This document shows positions 44,399 through 56,188 of a stretch of DNA of 64,000 nt, one piece after another. The DNA lies in the NCBI RefSeq assembly GCF_900116135.1, contig NZ_FOZX01000014.1:62001-126000 (forward strand), written 5' to 3'. The notes under the pieces are model-generated. The model saw only the letters and a program-made list of their open reading frames with translations. It made no database searches and was not told where the DNA came from. How positions within the stretch are numbered: position 1 is the stretch's first letter; each line of letters begins with the position of its first letter. Origin of the DNA: Saccharopolyspora flava. Its GTDB lineage: Bacteria > Actinomycetota > Actinomycetes > Mycobacteriales > Pseudonocardiaceae. The translations under genes were made by a program, and so were the position numbers.

Positions 44399-44806
44399 AT
44401 GTCCTCCACTCCGGTCGAAGTGACCCGCACCGGCGAGCACACGTTCACCGCGACCAACTCGCGCGGCGCCGAGGTCGCGGTGGGCCGCGACGGCGCGCCC
44501 GGCGCCTTCACCCCCGGTGAGCTGCTGCTCGCGGCCGTCGCCGCCTGCTCCGCGGTGACCAGCGAGAACCTCGTCATCCGCCGGATCGGCGAGGACGGCG
44601 AGCTCGTCGCCCGCGCCGACCGCACCAAGAACCCGGACGACGACCACAAGTTCGCCGAGATCCAGGTCTCCCTCGACGCCGACCTCGACGGCGTGCCGGA
44701 CCGCGACAAGCTCCTCGACGCCGTCCAGCGGGCGATCGAGAACTACTGCACGGTCAGCCGCTCGGTCGAGGAGTCCACCCCCATCACCCTCACCCTCCCC
44801 CGCTGA
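44399..44806 (+). CDS. OsmC-family peroxiredoxin-like protein
   Basis: 135 residues from ATG 44399. OsmC/Ohr fold: EVTRTGEHTFTATNSRGAEV, the active-site Cys in VAACSAVTSENLVIRR, and a second Cys in YCTVSRSVE. The family reduces organic peroxides. The gap to the deaminase is 74 bp. Confidence 0.88.
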   Translation: MSSTPVEVTRTGEHTFTATNSRGAEVAVGRDGAPGAFTPGELLLAAVAACSAVTSENLVIRRIGEDGELVARADRTKNPDDDHKFAEIQVSLDADLDGVPDRDKLLDAVQRAIENYCTVSRSVEESTPITLTLPR

Positions 44807-44869
44807 GCGCTTCCTGCGCTGTCTCCCGCGCCGCGGTCGTCTCCCCGGGGGCTCCGTGGTTCTGGAGGG

Positions 44870-44939
44870 GGACAGTTTTTGCCAGAACTGTCCATGATCA
44901 ATGTCCCTTTTGCCCGGACAGTTTTCACTAAAACTGTCG
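44870..44939 (+). repeat. 70-bp intergenic element, copy 5
   Basis: 70 bp with ends GGACAGTTTTTGCCAGAACT and an inverted tail ending AAAACTGTC-G. The inner block CATGATCAATGTCCCTTTTG is shared. It lies between the OsmC gene and the permease promoter. Confidence 0.88.
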
Positions 44940-45056
44940 TGCTCCCGGTGTTGCACCCGTCGCAGGCAACGCTTCGGTAGCCGAGGGCCCGCGGGAAGCG
45001 GTGCGGGTCGTAAGGTGCTGGGGCGTTGTAGATCGGCAAGGAGCAGGAGGCAGCAG

Positions 45057-46442
45057 GTGGTCGAGGACACCGCACCGGCCGAGCAGTCCGGGTTGCGCCG
45101 GGCGCTGTCCGCGCGCCAGGTGGGCATGATCGCCATCGGCGGCGCGATCGGGACCGGACTGTTCCTCAGTTCCGGGCTGGCGATCTCGGTCGCCGGACCT
45201 GCCGTGATCATCGCCTACGCCGTGGCCGCCCTGGCCGCGCTGGCGCTGGCCTACGCGCTGGCCGAGATGGTCGTGGTCCACCCCGAGGCGGGCGGCTTCG
45301 GCGCCGTCATCCGCGAGTACCTCGGCGGCCTGCCCGGTTTCGTCTCGCGCTGGATGTACTGGGCCGCGCAGGTGGTCAACATCGGCAGCGAGGTCATCGC
45401 CGCCGGCCTCTACCTCCAGTTCTGGTACCCGCAGATCCCCCTGTGGGTGCCGGTCGTGGGCTTCTCCGTGGTGATGCTGGCGGTCAACTTCGCGGCGGTG
45501 CGCTTCTTCGGCGAGTTCGAGTACTGGTTCGCCATGATCAAGGTCGCCACCATCGTCGTGTTCATCGCGCTCGGCGTCATCTACATCGTCTTCGGCCTGC
45601 CCGGGCACGCCCCCGCGGGCGTGGGGGCGCTCACCGAGCACGGCGGCTTCCTGCCCAACGGCCTCGGCGCGGTGTGGCTCGCGCTGACCGTGGTCACCTT
45701 CTCCTACCTGGGCACCGAGGCGTTCTCGATGACCGCCGCCGAGTCCCGCGACCCGTCCCGCGCCGTCCCGCGCGCCGCCCGCAACACCGTGCTGCGGCTC
45801 GCGCTGTTCTACGTGCTGGGCATGGCCGTGGTCGTCTCGATCCTGCCGTGGAACGAGGTGTCGTCCTCCGACGCGGTCTCCGAGAGCCCGTTCGTGCGGT
45901 TGTTCAGCATGGTCGGCATCCCCGCGGCGGCCGGGATCATGAACTTCGTGGTGCTCACCGCGGCCCTGTCGGCGATGAACACCAACCTGTACCTGACCGC
46001 CCGGATGACCCACTCGCTGGCGCTCGACGGCTACGCCCCCAAGTGGTTCGCCGGGGTGAGCTCCAACGGCGTCCCGCGACGCGCCCTGGTGCTGTCCGCG
46101 CTGGGCCTGGCGCTGGCCTCCGCGCTGGCGTTCTTCACCGAAAAGAGCGCGTTCCCGCTGCTCATGGGCCTGGCGCTGTTCGCGGCGCTGGTGGTCTGGC
46201 TGATGATCTTCGGCTCGCACCTGGTGTTCCGCCGCCGTCGCGCCGCCCAGGGCCTGGAGCCCTCGCCGGTGCGGCTGCCGGGCGCCCCGGTGACCACCGC
46301 GCTGGCGATGCTGTTCGTGGCCGCCGTGCTGCTGACGACGCCGTTCACCGAGCAGTTCAACACCGCGTGGAAGGCGGGCGTGCCGGCCCTGGTGGTGCTG
46401 GCGATCGCCTACTACGCGATCAAGCGCAGGCAGCGGGCTTGA
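45057..46442 (+). CDS. Amino-acid permease (APC family)
   Basis: 461 residues, about 12 membrane helices. IGGAIGTGLFLSSGLAIS at helix 1 is the substrate-site signature; EVIAAGLYLQFWYP and PWNEVSSSDA are further family marks. AGGAGG precedes GTG 45057. Likely a proton-coupled importer of neutral amino acids or GABA; substrate not resolved. Confidence 0.9.
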   Translation: MVEDTAPAEQSGLRRALSARQVGMIAIGGAIGTGLFLSSGLAISVAGPAVIIAYAVAALAALALAYALAEMVVVHPEAGGFGAVIREYLGGLPGFVSRWMYWAAQVVNIGSEVIAAGLYLQFWYPQIPLWVPVVGFSVVMLAVNFAAVRFFGEFEYWFAMIKVATIVVFIALGVIYIVFGLPGHAPAGVGALTEHGGFLPNGLGAVWLALTVVTFSYLGTEAFSMTAAESRDPSRAVPRAARNTVLRLALFYVLGMAVVVSILPWNEVSSSDAVSESPFVRLFSMVGIPAAAGIMNFVVLTAALSAMNTNLYLTARMTHSLALDGYAPKWFAGVSSNGVPRRALVLSALGLALASALAFFTEKSAFPLLMGLALFAALVVWLMIFGSHLVFRRRRAAQGLEPSPVRLPGAPVTTALAMLFVAAVLLTTPFTEQFNTAWKAGVPALVVLAIAYYAIKRRQRA

Positions 46443-46452
46443 CCGAGAAAGG

Positions 46453-46485
46453 CGCGTCCCCGCGACCGTTCGTCACGGGGACGCG
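46453..46485. terminator. Permease terminator hairpin
   Basis: A 10-bp stem (CGCGTCCCCG / CGGGGACGCG) with a 13-base loop, 10 bp after the permease stop and about 55 bp before rpe. Confidence 0.75.
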
Positions 46486-46541
46486 ACCGTCGGAGGAGGG
46501 CGTGGCGGTCGGCGCGGCCGGTGGCATTTAAACTCGCGCAT

Positions 46542-47237
46542 GTGTCGAACCAGCCGATGATCGCGCCTTCCATCCTCTCCGCAGATTTCGCCCGGCTCGC
46601 CGACGAGATCTCCGCCGTCGGCGGAGAGCCCGGCAAGCGGGCCGACTGGCTCCACGTCGACGTGATGGACGCGCACTTCGTGCCGAACCTCACGCTGGGC
46701 CTGCCGGTCGTCCAGTCCATCCTCAAGACGACCGACATCCCGATCGACTGCCACCTCATGATCGAGGACCCGGACCGCTGGGCCCCCGGTTACGCCGAGG
46801 CCGGCGCGCACAACGTCACCGTGCACGTCGAGGCCGCCCACAACCCGGTCAACCTCGCCAAGGACCTGCGCGCCGCCGGCGCCAAGGCCGGTCTGGCGAT
46901 CAAGCCGGGCACCAACTTCGACGACTACGTCGAGGTCCTCAAGCACTACGACACCCTGCTGGTGATGTCGGTCGAGCCGGGCTTCGGCGGCCAGAAGTTC
47001 ATCGCCGACGTGCTCGACAAGGTCCGCAAGGCGCGGCAGCTGGTCGACACCGGCCACCTGAAGCTGCTGGTCGAGATCGACGGCGGCATCAACGCCGACA
47101 CCATCGAGCAGGCCGCCGAAGCCGGTGTGGACTGCTTCGTGGCGGGCTCGGCGGTCTACAACGGCAAGGACCCGGCCGAGGCCATCGAGGCCCTGCGCGG
47201 CCTCGCCGCCCCGGCGTACGCCCACGCCCGGGCCTGA
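46542..47237 (+). CDS. rpe: Ribulose-phosphate 3-epimerase
   Basis: 231 residues from GTG 46542 (ATG 46557 is possible). Interconverts ribulose-5-phosphate and xylulose-5-phosphate. [16 protein letters not shown] at the start, [27 protein letters not shown], and [13 protein letters not shown]. No ribosome site is clear; the TTTAAACT just upstream could be a -10 box giving a leaderless or near-leaderless message. It heads the riboflavin operon; rpe feeds the pentose-phosphate pool used by ribBA. Confidence 0.94.
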   Translation: MSNQPMIAPSILSADFARLADEISAVGGEPGKRADWLHVDVMDAHFVPNLTLGLPVVQSILKTTDIPIDCHLMIEDPDRWAPGYAEAGAHNVTVHVEAAHNPVNLAKDLRAAGAKAGLAIKPGTNFDDYVEVLKHYDTLLVMSVEPGFGGQKFIADVLDKVRKARQLVDTGHLKLLVEIDGGINADTIEQAAEAGVDCFVAGSAVYNGKDPAEAIEALRGLAAPAYAHARA

Positions 47238-47273
47238 TCTCACCACCGCCGCGCATCGCCCGAGGAGCACGTC

Positions 47274-48293
47274 ATGACCGCTGAGGTCGAAGCACGGGCG
47301 ATGCGCGCCGCGATCGCGGCCGGCGAGCGGGTCCGGGGCACCACCAGCCCCAACCCGCCCGTGGGCTGCGTGATCCTCGACGCGCGCGGCGAGGTCGCCG
47401 GCACCGGCGCCACCAGCCCGCCCGGCGGCCCGCACGCCGAGGTCAACGCGCTGCGCGAAGCCGGTCCGCGCGCCGAGGGCGGTACCGCCGTGGTCACCCT
47501 CGAACCCTGCGCGCACACCGGCCGCACCCCGCCGTGCGCCGAGGCGCTGCGCGCCGCCGGGGTGGCCCGCGTCGTGCACGCCGTCTCCGACCCGAATCCG
47601 TCGGCCGCCGGTGGCGCCGAGGTGCTGCGCGCCGCCGGGGTCGACGTCCACAGTGGTCTGCTCCGCGACGAGGTCGCGAAAGGTCCGCTGCGGGCCTGGT
47701 TGCACTTCGTCCACACCGGACGCCCGCATGTAACCTGGAAGTACGCGGCCACATTGGACGGACGTTCGGCGGCCGCGGACGGCACCAGCAAGTGGATCAG
47801 CTCCGCGGAGTCGCGGGCCGAGGTGGGCCGGGTTCGCGCGGCGATGGACGCCATCGTCGCGGGCACCGGCACGATCCTCGCCGACGACGCGCAGCTGACC
47901 GCCCGCGACCCGGGCGGCGCTCTGCTGGACCGGCAACCGCTGCGCGTGGTCATCGGCGACCGCGAGATCCCACCGGGAGCCCGCGTCCTCGACGACTCCG
48001 CCGAGACCGTCCGGCTGCCCGGTGGCGACCCCGCCGCGGCCCTGGCCGAGCTCGCCCGCCGCGGCGCGGTCGACGTGCTGCTGGAAGGCGGGCCGACGCT
48101 GGCCGGCGCCTTCTGGCGGGCGCGCCTGGTCGACCGGGTGCTGGCCTACGTCGCCCCCGCGCTGCTGGGATCGGGACCCGCCGCGCTGGGAGACGCGGGC
48201 GTGGGAAGCATCTCGCAGGCATGGCGGTTGCGAATCGAAGAGACGACGATGAGTGGCCCGGACGTGCGCATCAGCGCCGTCCCGCAGGACTAG
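47274..48293 (+). CDS. ribD: Bifunctional RibD (deaminase/reductase)
   Basis: 339 residues, GAGGAG before ATG 47274. The deaminase domain (1-140) has HAEVNALREAG and PCAHTGRTPPCAEAL for zinc; the reductase domain follows with FVHTGRPHVTWKYAATLDGR and LLEGGPTLAGAFWRA. It converts the first pyrimidine intermediate of riboflavin synthesis. The gap to rpe is only 36 bp, leaving no room for an FMN riboswitch. Confidence 0.95.
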   Translation: MTAEVEARAMRAAIAAGERVRGTTSPNPPVGCVILDARGEVAGTGATSPPGGPHAEVNALREAGPRAEGGTAVVTLEPCAHTGRTPPCAEALRAAGVARVVHAVSDPNPSAAGGAEVLRAAGVDVHSGLLRDEVAKGPLRAWLHFVHTGRPHVTWKYAATLDGRSAAADGTSKWISSAESRAEVGRVRAAMDAIVAGTGTILADDAQLTARDPGGALLDRQPLRVVIGDREIPPGARVLDDSAETVRLPGGDPAAALAELARRGAVDVLLEGGPTLAGAFWRARLVDRVLAYVAPALLGSGPAALGDAGVGSISQAWRLRIEETTMSGPDVRISAVPQD

Positions 48294-48342
48294 CGGTCCG
48301 GGCGGCGGGCAGCGGGGCCCGCAGGGCAGGCAGGAGGCAGCA

Positions 48343-48998
48343 GTGTTCACCGGGATCGTCGAGGAACTCGGCACCATCGAGACCGTGGAGCCCCTTGAGG
48401 ACGGCTCGCGGCTGACCATCACCGGTCCGGTGGTCACCCAGGACGCCAAGCACGGCGACTCGATCGCGGTCAACGGCGTCTGTCTCACCGTGGTCACCAC
48501 CGAGGGCGGGACGTTCACCGTCGACGTGGTCTCCGAGACGCTGCGCCGCTCCTCGCTCAAGCACATCACCGCAGGTGAGCGGGTCAACCTGGAACGCGCC
48601 ATGGCGCTGGGGGAGCGCCTCGGCGGGCACATCGTGCAGGGCCACGTCGACGGCACGGCCGTGCTGCGCGGCACCGACGAGGCCACCGGCCTGACCTCGT
48701 TCGACCTGCCGGGACACCTCGCCCACTACCTGGTGGAGAAGGGGTCGATCACCGTCGACGGCGTCTCGCTGACGGTCGTCGAGGTCGTCGACGGGGAGCC
48801 CGCGCGGTTCTCCATCGCGCTCATCCCCACCACCAAGGAGCTGACGACCCTCGGCCGACGCGCCGCGGGTGACGAAGTGAACATCGAAGTGGATGTGCTG
48901 GCCAAGCACCTGGAGCGGCTCTCCGCAGCTCAGCTGGCCGCGCACGGCGCTGGTGGACCCGCGGTGACGGGGGACAATGGCGGCATCAGGGAGGCGCG

Positions 48999-49002
<4 letters not shown>
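48343..49002 (+). CDS. ribE: Riboflavin synthase, alpha subunit
   Basis: 219 residues from GTG 48343 with GGAGG upstream. Two lumazine-binding repeats: [10 protein letters not shown] (as read with the start) and [12 protein letters not shown], then the second with [13 protein letters not shown] and [14 protein letters not shown]. Makes riboflavin from two dimethylribityllumazines. Overlaps ribBA by 4 bases. Confidence 0.95.
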
Positions 49003-51272
<2,270 letters not shown>

Positions 51273-51289
51273 CCAGGCCAGAACGCACG

Positions 51290-51330
51290 CGAAGAGCCCC
51301 GGCGATCACCACGATCACCGGGGCTCTTCG
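51290..51330. terminator. Riboflavin-operon terminator
   Basis: A 13-bp stem (CGAAGAGCCCCGG / CCGGGGCTCTTCG) with a 15-base loop. Confidence 0.88.
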
Positions 51331-51351
51331 CACACCCGCACCCCGCACGAC

Positions 51352-51447
51352 GCCAAAACCTGCGGTATTCGTCGGGCCAAAAACTGCGGTATTCGACCCG
51401 ACAAATCCTGCGGTTTTTGACCGGTCGAATCCTGCGGTATTTGACCG
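51352..51447 (+). repeat. 24-bp tandem repeat array B
   Basis: Four units of exactly 24 bp at 51352, 51376, 51400 and 51424, each with a GCCAAAACCTGCGGTATTC-like core and variable last bases (CGTCGG, CGACCC, TGACCG). The same unit as at 27287. It lies between the riboflavin terminator and the FKBP stop. Confidence 0.9.
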
Positions 51448-51467
51448 GGGTGTCGGGTTGGGGAGTC

Positions 51468-51842
51468 TCAGCCTGCGGAGACGAGGTCGCAGACGAAGAT
51501 GAGGGTTTCGTTGGGGGCGATGACGCCGGGGACGCCGCGGGGGCCGTAGCCCATGTGCGGCGGGATGGAGAGACGACGGCGGCCGCCGACCTTCATGCCC
51601 TGCAGGCCCTTGTCCCAGCCCTCGATGACCATGCCCGCGCCGAGCTGCAGGTCCAGCGGCTGGCCGCGGTTCCAGCTGGCGTCGAACTCCTTGCCGGTGC
51701 TGTGGGAGATGCCCACGTAGTGCGCCGACACCTTGTCGCCGGCCTTGGCCTCGGGGCCGTCGCCGACGATGAGGTCCTCGATCACCAGTTCCGGCGACGG
51801 CTCGCCGGTGGGGGCCTCGACGACGGGCTTCTCGTTGCTCAC
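51468..51842 (-). CDS. FKBP-type peptidyl-prolyl isomerase
   Basis: 124 residues from GTG 51842. VSAHYVGISHSTGKEFDASW, PLDLQLGAGMVIEGWDKGL and GGRRRLSIPPHMGYG are the FKBP fold marks, with GVIAPNETLIFVCDL at the end. Cytosolic; catalyses proline isomerisation. Confidence 0.93.
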   Translation of the reverse strand: MSNEKPVVEAPTGEPSPELVIEDLIVGDGPEAKAGDKVSAHYVGISHSTGKEFDASWNRGQPLDLQLGAGMVIEGWDKGLQGMKVGGRRRLSIPPHMGYGPRGVPGVIAPNETLIFVCDLVSAG

Positions 51843-51955
51843 GAAGTGCTCCTAGCAGTGCGGAAACGTTCACCGTCCATTGTCGTCGCACCGAACCCCG
51901 GCGGCACCACGACCCCGCATCTCCCGCCCGGGCACCCGATTTCCGTGGAAATCGC

Positions 51956-53119
51956 TCACCTCGCTGCGGGGCGGGGGCGGACGACGGGGGCCGCCAGGGC
52001 CACGACCAGGGCGAGTGCGGCCGGGACGAGCAGGGCTGCGGTGAGGTCGGTCCAGTGGGTGATGACGCCGATGATGACCGGGCCCGCCAGGAGACCGCCG
52101 TAGCCGAGGGTGCTGACCTGGGCGAGGTCGCGCCCGGCGCGGGCCGGGTCGCGGCTGCCCGCGGCGCTGAAGACCTGCGGGATGATGCACGACAGGCCGA
52201 CGCCGAACAGGGCGAAACCGGCGATCGCCGCGACCGGGTGGTGCGCCAGCAGACCGGCGCCCATGCCCAGACCCGCGATGAGCCCGCAGGTGCGCACCAG
52301 CGCCACCGGCCCGAACCGGGACACCAGGTGGTCGCCGAGGAACCGGCAGACGGCCATCATCGTGGAGAACACCGCGTAGCCGACGGCCGCGATCGCCGGG
52401 CTCGTGCGCAGCTCGTCGTGCAGGTACAGCGGCGACCAGTCGGCCATCGACCCCTCGCCGAGCGAGCAGCTGAACGCCAGCACGCCCAGCAGCAGGATCG
52501 CCGGCGACATGCCGCGCGCCCGCTCCCGGGGCCCGCCCGTCTGGTGCGGCTCGGCGGGCAGCAGTCGCCGCCGCGAGACCTCCACCAGCACCGCGAGCCC
52601 GAGCGCGGCCAGCGCGAAGTGCGGCGGCACGGGCGTGCCGAGCTGCGCGGCCAGCGCGCCGACACTCGAACCGATCAGGCCGCCGACGCTGAACAGCGCG
52701 TGGAAGGTGATCACGATCGGCTTCGGGTAGTGCCGCTGCACCTGCATCGCGTGCGCGTTCATCGCCACGTCGACCACGCCGTGCCCGGCGCCGAACAGCA
52801 CCAGCCCGGCCACCAGCACCGGCAGCGACCCGGCGAAGCCCGGCACCAGCAGGCTCGCCGCCATCGCCAGCCCGGCCGGGCCGAGCACCCGGGCGCTGCC
52901 GAACCGGTCGGCGAGGTGCCCGACGACCTGCATCGCCAGCACCGACCCGACCGCGATCGCGAACAGCGCGATGGTCATCCGGCCGTCGTCGAGCCCCAGG
53001 TCCTGCTTGATCGCCGGGATCCGCGAGGTCCAGGTGCCCAGCGCCGCACCGGTGGCCACGAAGTAGCCGATCGTCCCCCAGCGCGCGGAAACCGGTGGGG
53101 CGGAGAGGGTTTCAGACAA
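51956..53119 (-). CDS. MFS transporter
   Basis: 387 residues, about 12 helices. YFVATGAALGTWTSRIPAIK and GHLADRFGSARVLGPAGL are MFS marks of the sugar/drug type (FucP/YbjJ-like). It overlaps the DeoR regulator by 8 bases on the same strand, so they form one operon. Confidence 0.88.
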   Translation of the reverse strand: MSETLSAPPVSARWGTIGYFVATGAALGTWTSRIPAIKQDLGLDDGRMTIALFAIAVGSVLAMQVVGHLADRFGSARVLGPAGLAMAASLLVPGFAGSLPVLVAGLVLFGAGHGVVDVAMNAHAMQVQRHYPKPIVITFHALFSVGGLIGSSVGALAAQLGTPVPPHFALAALGLAVLVEVSRRRLLPAEPHQTGGPRERARGMSPAILLLGVLAFSCSLGEGSMADWSPLYLHDELRTSPAIAAVGYAVFSTMMAVCRFLGDHLVSRFGPVALVRTCGLIAGLGMGAGLLAHHPVAAIAGFALFGVGLSCIIPQVFSAAGSRDPARAGRDLAQVSTLGYGGLLAGPVIIGVITHWTDLTAALLVPAALALVVALAAPVVRPRPAAR

Positions 53120-53867
53120 CCCGCACCTCCACGCCGGCCGCTTCCAGTTCGGCGAGCGACTCGGCGGGAGCGCTGCGGTCGGTGACCACCACGTCCAGGC
53201 TCGTCGCCGGGCAGACGAAACCCAGTCCGGTGCGGGCGAACTTGGCGCCGTGGCACACCGCGATCACGCGCTGCGCGGCATCGGTGGCGGCGTTCTTGAT
53301 GGGGACCTCCTCCAGGTTGTGGGCGGTCAGGCCGCGCGTCGCCGACAGGCCGCACACCCCGAGCACGGTGGTGTCGACGCGCAGCGCGCGCAGCGAGTTC
53401 TCCGTCAGGTGCCCGACGAACGACAGCTCGCCGGGCTTGGCCCGGCCGCCGGGCAGCAGCAGTTCGACGTCGGGGGCGTTGCTCAGCGCGTTCGCCGAGT
53501 GCATGTCCAGCGGGACCGCGGTCACCCGGCGCGCGGCCAGCCTGCGGGCGACCTCCAGCGTGGTGGAACCGCTGTCGACGATGACCGACTCGCCGTCGGC
53601 GATGAGCGACTCGACCTCGGCGGCCAGCCGCTGCTTGACCTCCGCGGCGTCGCGCTCCCGCAGCGAGAACGGGTCGGACTGGCCGCGCAGGTAGCTCACC
53701 GCGCCGCCGCGCACCCGCCGCAGCACGCCCTCCTCGGCGAGCTGGTCGAGATCGCGGCGGATGGTCATCTCCGAGCACCCGGTCGCCACCGCGAGCTCGG
53801 CGACGGTCACCCGCTCGGCCTGCCGAAGCCGCTCGATGATGGCTTGGCGTCGTTCCGAACTCTCCAC
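53112..53867 (-). CDS. DeoR-family transcriptional regulator
   Basis: 251 residues from GTG 53867. HTH RLRQAERVTVAELAVATGCS with TIRRDLDQLAEEGVLRRVRGGA, then a sugar-phosphate-sensing DeoR-C domain with IVDSGSTTLEVAR, HLTENSLRALRVD and LGVCGLSATRGLT. An upstream in-frame ATG (53903) would add 12 residues. It probably regulates the MFS gene behind it; the effector would be a phosphorylated sugar. Confidence 0.88.
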   Translation of the reverse strand: MESSERRQAIIERLRQAERVTVAELAVATGCSEMTIRRDLDQLAEEGVLRRVRGGAVSYLRGQSDPFSLRERDAAEVKQRLAAEVESLIADGESVIVDSGSTTLEVARRLAARRVTAVPLDMHSANALSNAPDVELLLPGGRAKPGELSFVGHLTENSLRALRVDTTVLGVCGLSATRGLTAHNLEEVPIKNAATDAAQRVIAVCHGAKFARTGLGFVCPATSLDVVVTDRSAPAESLAELEAAGVEVRVV

Positions 53868-54001
53868 GTGTTCTATCGAACAGGATCGGTGTTCGAACCG
53901 CAATGCTCCACGAGTGGGTGTGTGCGAACCCGCATGGGGGCGGAGCCCGTCGTGAGGGACAATGGGCGGTGGCCGGTCGACGGGGTGCAGTAGGAGGAAT
54001 C

Positions 54002-55024
54002 GTGAGCGTGGCCCAGGAGCGCAACCTTCATCTGGTGCGGGACGAGAGCGCCGAGCCCGGTGTGCGGCTGGGCGACATCCGGCTCCGCAACCGCCTGGTC
54101 ACCTCGTCCAGCCTGCTCGGCTACGGCGTGGCCAACGCCAAGGTCATGGCCTACGGCATGAGCCCGATCTCGAACTTCGTGCCGCTGGAGCGCTTCGGCG
54201 CCGTCACCACCCGCACCGTCACGGTCGAACCCCGCGAAGGCCACTTCACCACCAAGGACGACTGGGAGCTGCGCGAGCTGCCCGGCCTGCTCAAGCGCTA
54301 CGGCCAGGCGCTGCGCCAGGTCGACGGCGGCTGGCTCAACGCCTTCGGCTGGTGCAACGTCGGCATCGACGCCTACCTGCGCGACTACTACCCGCGCACC
54401 CGCGCGCAGAACACGATCATGTCCATCGGCGGCTTCTCCGCCGAGGAGTTCGTGACCCTGGTCGACAAGGTCAACGAGGCCGTGCCCGCCGGCGAGATCG
54501 CCGCGCTGGAGTTCAACGTCTCCTGCCACAACGTCAACTTCGACTTCAACCAGATCATCGAGGGCGTGCTGGCCGAGGCCGTGCCGCGCAGCAACCACCC
54601 GGTGATCCTCAAGCTCTCGCCCGACTACGACTACGTGGCGCACGCGCGGCTGGCCGCCAAGCACGGCGTGTCCGCGCTGACCGCGATCAACACCGTCAAG
54701 GGCCTGCGGCTCGACCCGGAGACCGGCACCCCGCTGCTCAAGAACGGCTTCGGCGGCCTGTCCGGCCGCGCGATCAAGCCGATCGGGCTGCGCGTGGTCA
54801 AGGAGCTGCGCGACGCCGACGTGACGCTGCCGATCATCGCCACCGGCGGCATCCGCAGCTTCGACGACTGCCGCGAGTACTTCTGGGCCGGTGCCGACGC
54901 GGTCAGCCTCGGCAGCGCCAGCTGGTTCGCCAGCTACCCGGGCTACGCGCTCTCGCCGATCTACGGCGCCCGCATCCGGAACCTGTTGCGCCGCATCGAG
55001 AACTACACGCCCCCGGCTCGGTGA
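54002..55024 (+). CDS. Dihydroorotate-dehydrogenase-like flavoenzyme
   Basis: 340 residues from GTG 54002 with GGAGG upstream. TIM-barrel class: NRLVTSSSLLGYGV near 37-50, the catalytic loop FNVSCHNVNFDF (Cys like the class 1 enzyme), KLSPDYDYVA, NTVKGLRLDP and GGIRSFDDCREYFWAGADAV (FMN phosphate). It is not in a pyrimidine operon; the real PyrD is probably elsewhere and this may be a paralogue with another substrate. Divergent from the DeoR gene. Confidence 0.82.
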   Translation: MSVAQERNLHLVRDESAEPGVRLGDIRLRNRLVTSSSLLGYGVANAKVMAYGMSPISNFVPLERFGAVTTRTVTVEPREGHFTTKDDWELRELPGLLKRYGQALRQVDGGWLNAFGWCNVGIDAYLRDYYPRTRAQNTIMSIGGFSAEEFVTLVDKVNEAVPAGEIAALEFNVSCHNVNFDFNQIIEGVLAEAVPRSNHPVILKLSPDYDYVAHARLAAKHGVSALTAINTVKGLRLDPETGTPLLKNGFGGLSGRAIKPIGLRVVKELRDADVTLPIIATGGIRSFDDCREYFWAGADAVSLGSASWFASYPGYALSPIYGARIRNLLRRIENYTPPAR

Positions 55025-55100
55025 AAGAGGGGCGACAGCGGCGCCCGGGATGGTAGACAGTGATCAACGACACTGATGTCTGCCGACTGGGGAGGCCGTT

Positions 55101-56180
55101 GTGGCCGGTTACGGGGATTTCGGGAGTAGTCTGAGGGACCTGCCGCGACTGCGGGCGACGCGGCGCGGCAGGGTGTCCAGCTGGGACACCTCCGGCGGCA
55201 ACCAGGACAACGTGCGCGTGATGCCGGGGGAGACCCGGATGCTCGCCGACATCGCCGGGCCCGGGGTGATCACCCACATCTGGTGCACCGTCGCGCTCGA
55301 CCACGTCGGTGAGCCCGCCGAGCTGGAGGCCGACTACCTGCGCAGGCTCGTCCTGCGCATCACCTGGGACGACCAGCCGCACCCGGCGGTGCTGGTGCCG
55401 CTGGGCGACTTCTTCGGCGTCGGGCACGCCCACAGCGTCAACTTCAGCTCCGCGCCGCTGCAGATGAGCCCGCAGGACGGCAAGGGCTTCAACTGCTGGT
55501 TCGCGATGCCCTTCGCCGGTCGCGCCCGGGTGGAGCTGATCAGCGAGATGAGCGTCAAGCCGGTCACGTTCTACTTCTACGTCGACTACGAGAGCTACGC
55601 CGAGGCCGATCCGGAGCTGGCCTACTTCCACGCGCAGTGGCGGCGGCAGAACCCGACCGACGGCGTGCCGCAGGGCGACCAGACCAACGAGGAGTTCCTC
55701 TTCGGCGGCCACAACACCGACGGCGCGGGCAACTTCGTGATGCTGGAGGCCGAGGGGCGCGGCCACTACGTCGGCACCGTCCTCAACGTGCACAACCTGC
55801 GCGAGACCAGCGAGTGGAACTGGTACGGCGAGGGCGACGACATGTTCTTCATCGACGGTGAGCCGTGGCCGCCGCGGTTGCACGGCACCGGCACCGAGGA
55901 CTACTTCAACACCGCCTGGTGCCCGGACCAGGAGTTCCACGGGCCGTACCACGGGATCACCATGCCCGGCGGGGAGAACTGGAGCGGGCAGGTGTCCTAC
56001 TACCGCTTCCACATCGAGGACCCGATCGTGTTCGACCGCTCGATCAAGGCCACCATCGAGCACGGCCACGCCAACAAGCGCTCGGACGACGTCTCCTCGA
56101 CGGCCTACTGGTACCAGACGCTCCCGGCCCTGCCGGTCACCCTCGCCCCGGTCGACGACCGCATCCCGCGTCCGCTCTGA
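55101..56180 (+). CDS. DUF2961/GH172-family protein
   Basis: 359 residues. The DUF2961 pattern is seen in VSSWDTSGGNQDNVRVMPGE, GPGVITHIWCTV, MPFAGRARVELISEM and RLHGTGTEDYFNTAW. GH172 enzymes act on alpha-D-fructofuranosyl or D-arabinofuranosyl linkages; Glu in GTGTEDYF is the likely catalytic residue by analogy. There is no signal peptide, so a cytosolic or non-classical location. It follows the dehydrogenase-like gene by 76 bp and is convergent with the MBL gene at 56189. Confidence 0.82.
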   Translation: MAGYGDFGSSLRDLPRLRATRRGRVSSWDTSGGNQDNVRVMPGETRMLADIAGPGVITHIWCTVALDHVGEPAELEADYLRRLVLRITWDDQPHPAVLVPLGDFFGVGHAHSVNFSSAPLQMSPQDGKGFNCWFAMPFAGRARVELISEMSVKPVTFYFYVDYESYAEADPELAYFHAQWRRQNPTDGVPQGDQTNEEFLFGGHNTDGAGNFVMLEAEGRGHYVGTVLNVHNLRETSEWNWYGEGDDMFFIDGEPWPPRLHGTGTEDYFNTAWCPDQEFHGPYHGITMPGGENWSGQVSYYRFHIEDPIVFDRSIKATIEHGHANKRSDDVSSTAYWYQTLPALPVTLAPVDDRIPRPL

Positions 56181-56188
56181 CCCCCGGG

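Noticed and set aside
47238..47273. FMN riboswitch before ribD
   Set aside because: The gap is only 36 bp, and no RFN core is visible.
54903..56069. Minus-strand frame opposite the GH172 gene
   Set aside because: Shadow of the plus-strand gene: high Val/Gly/Asp/His content and no motif.
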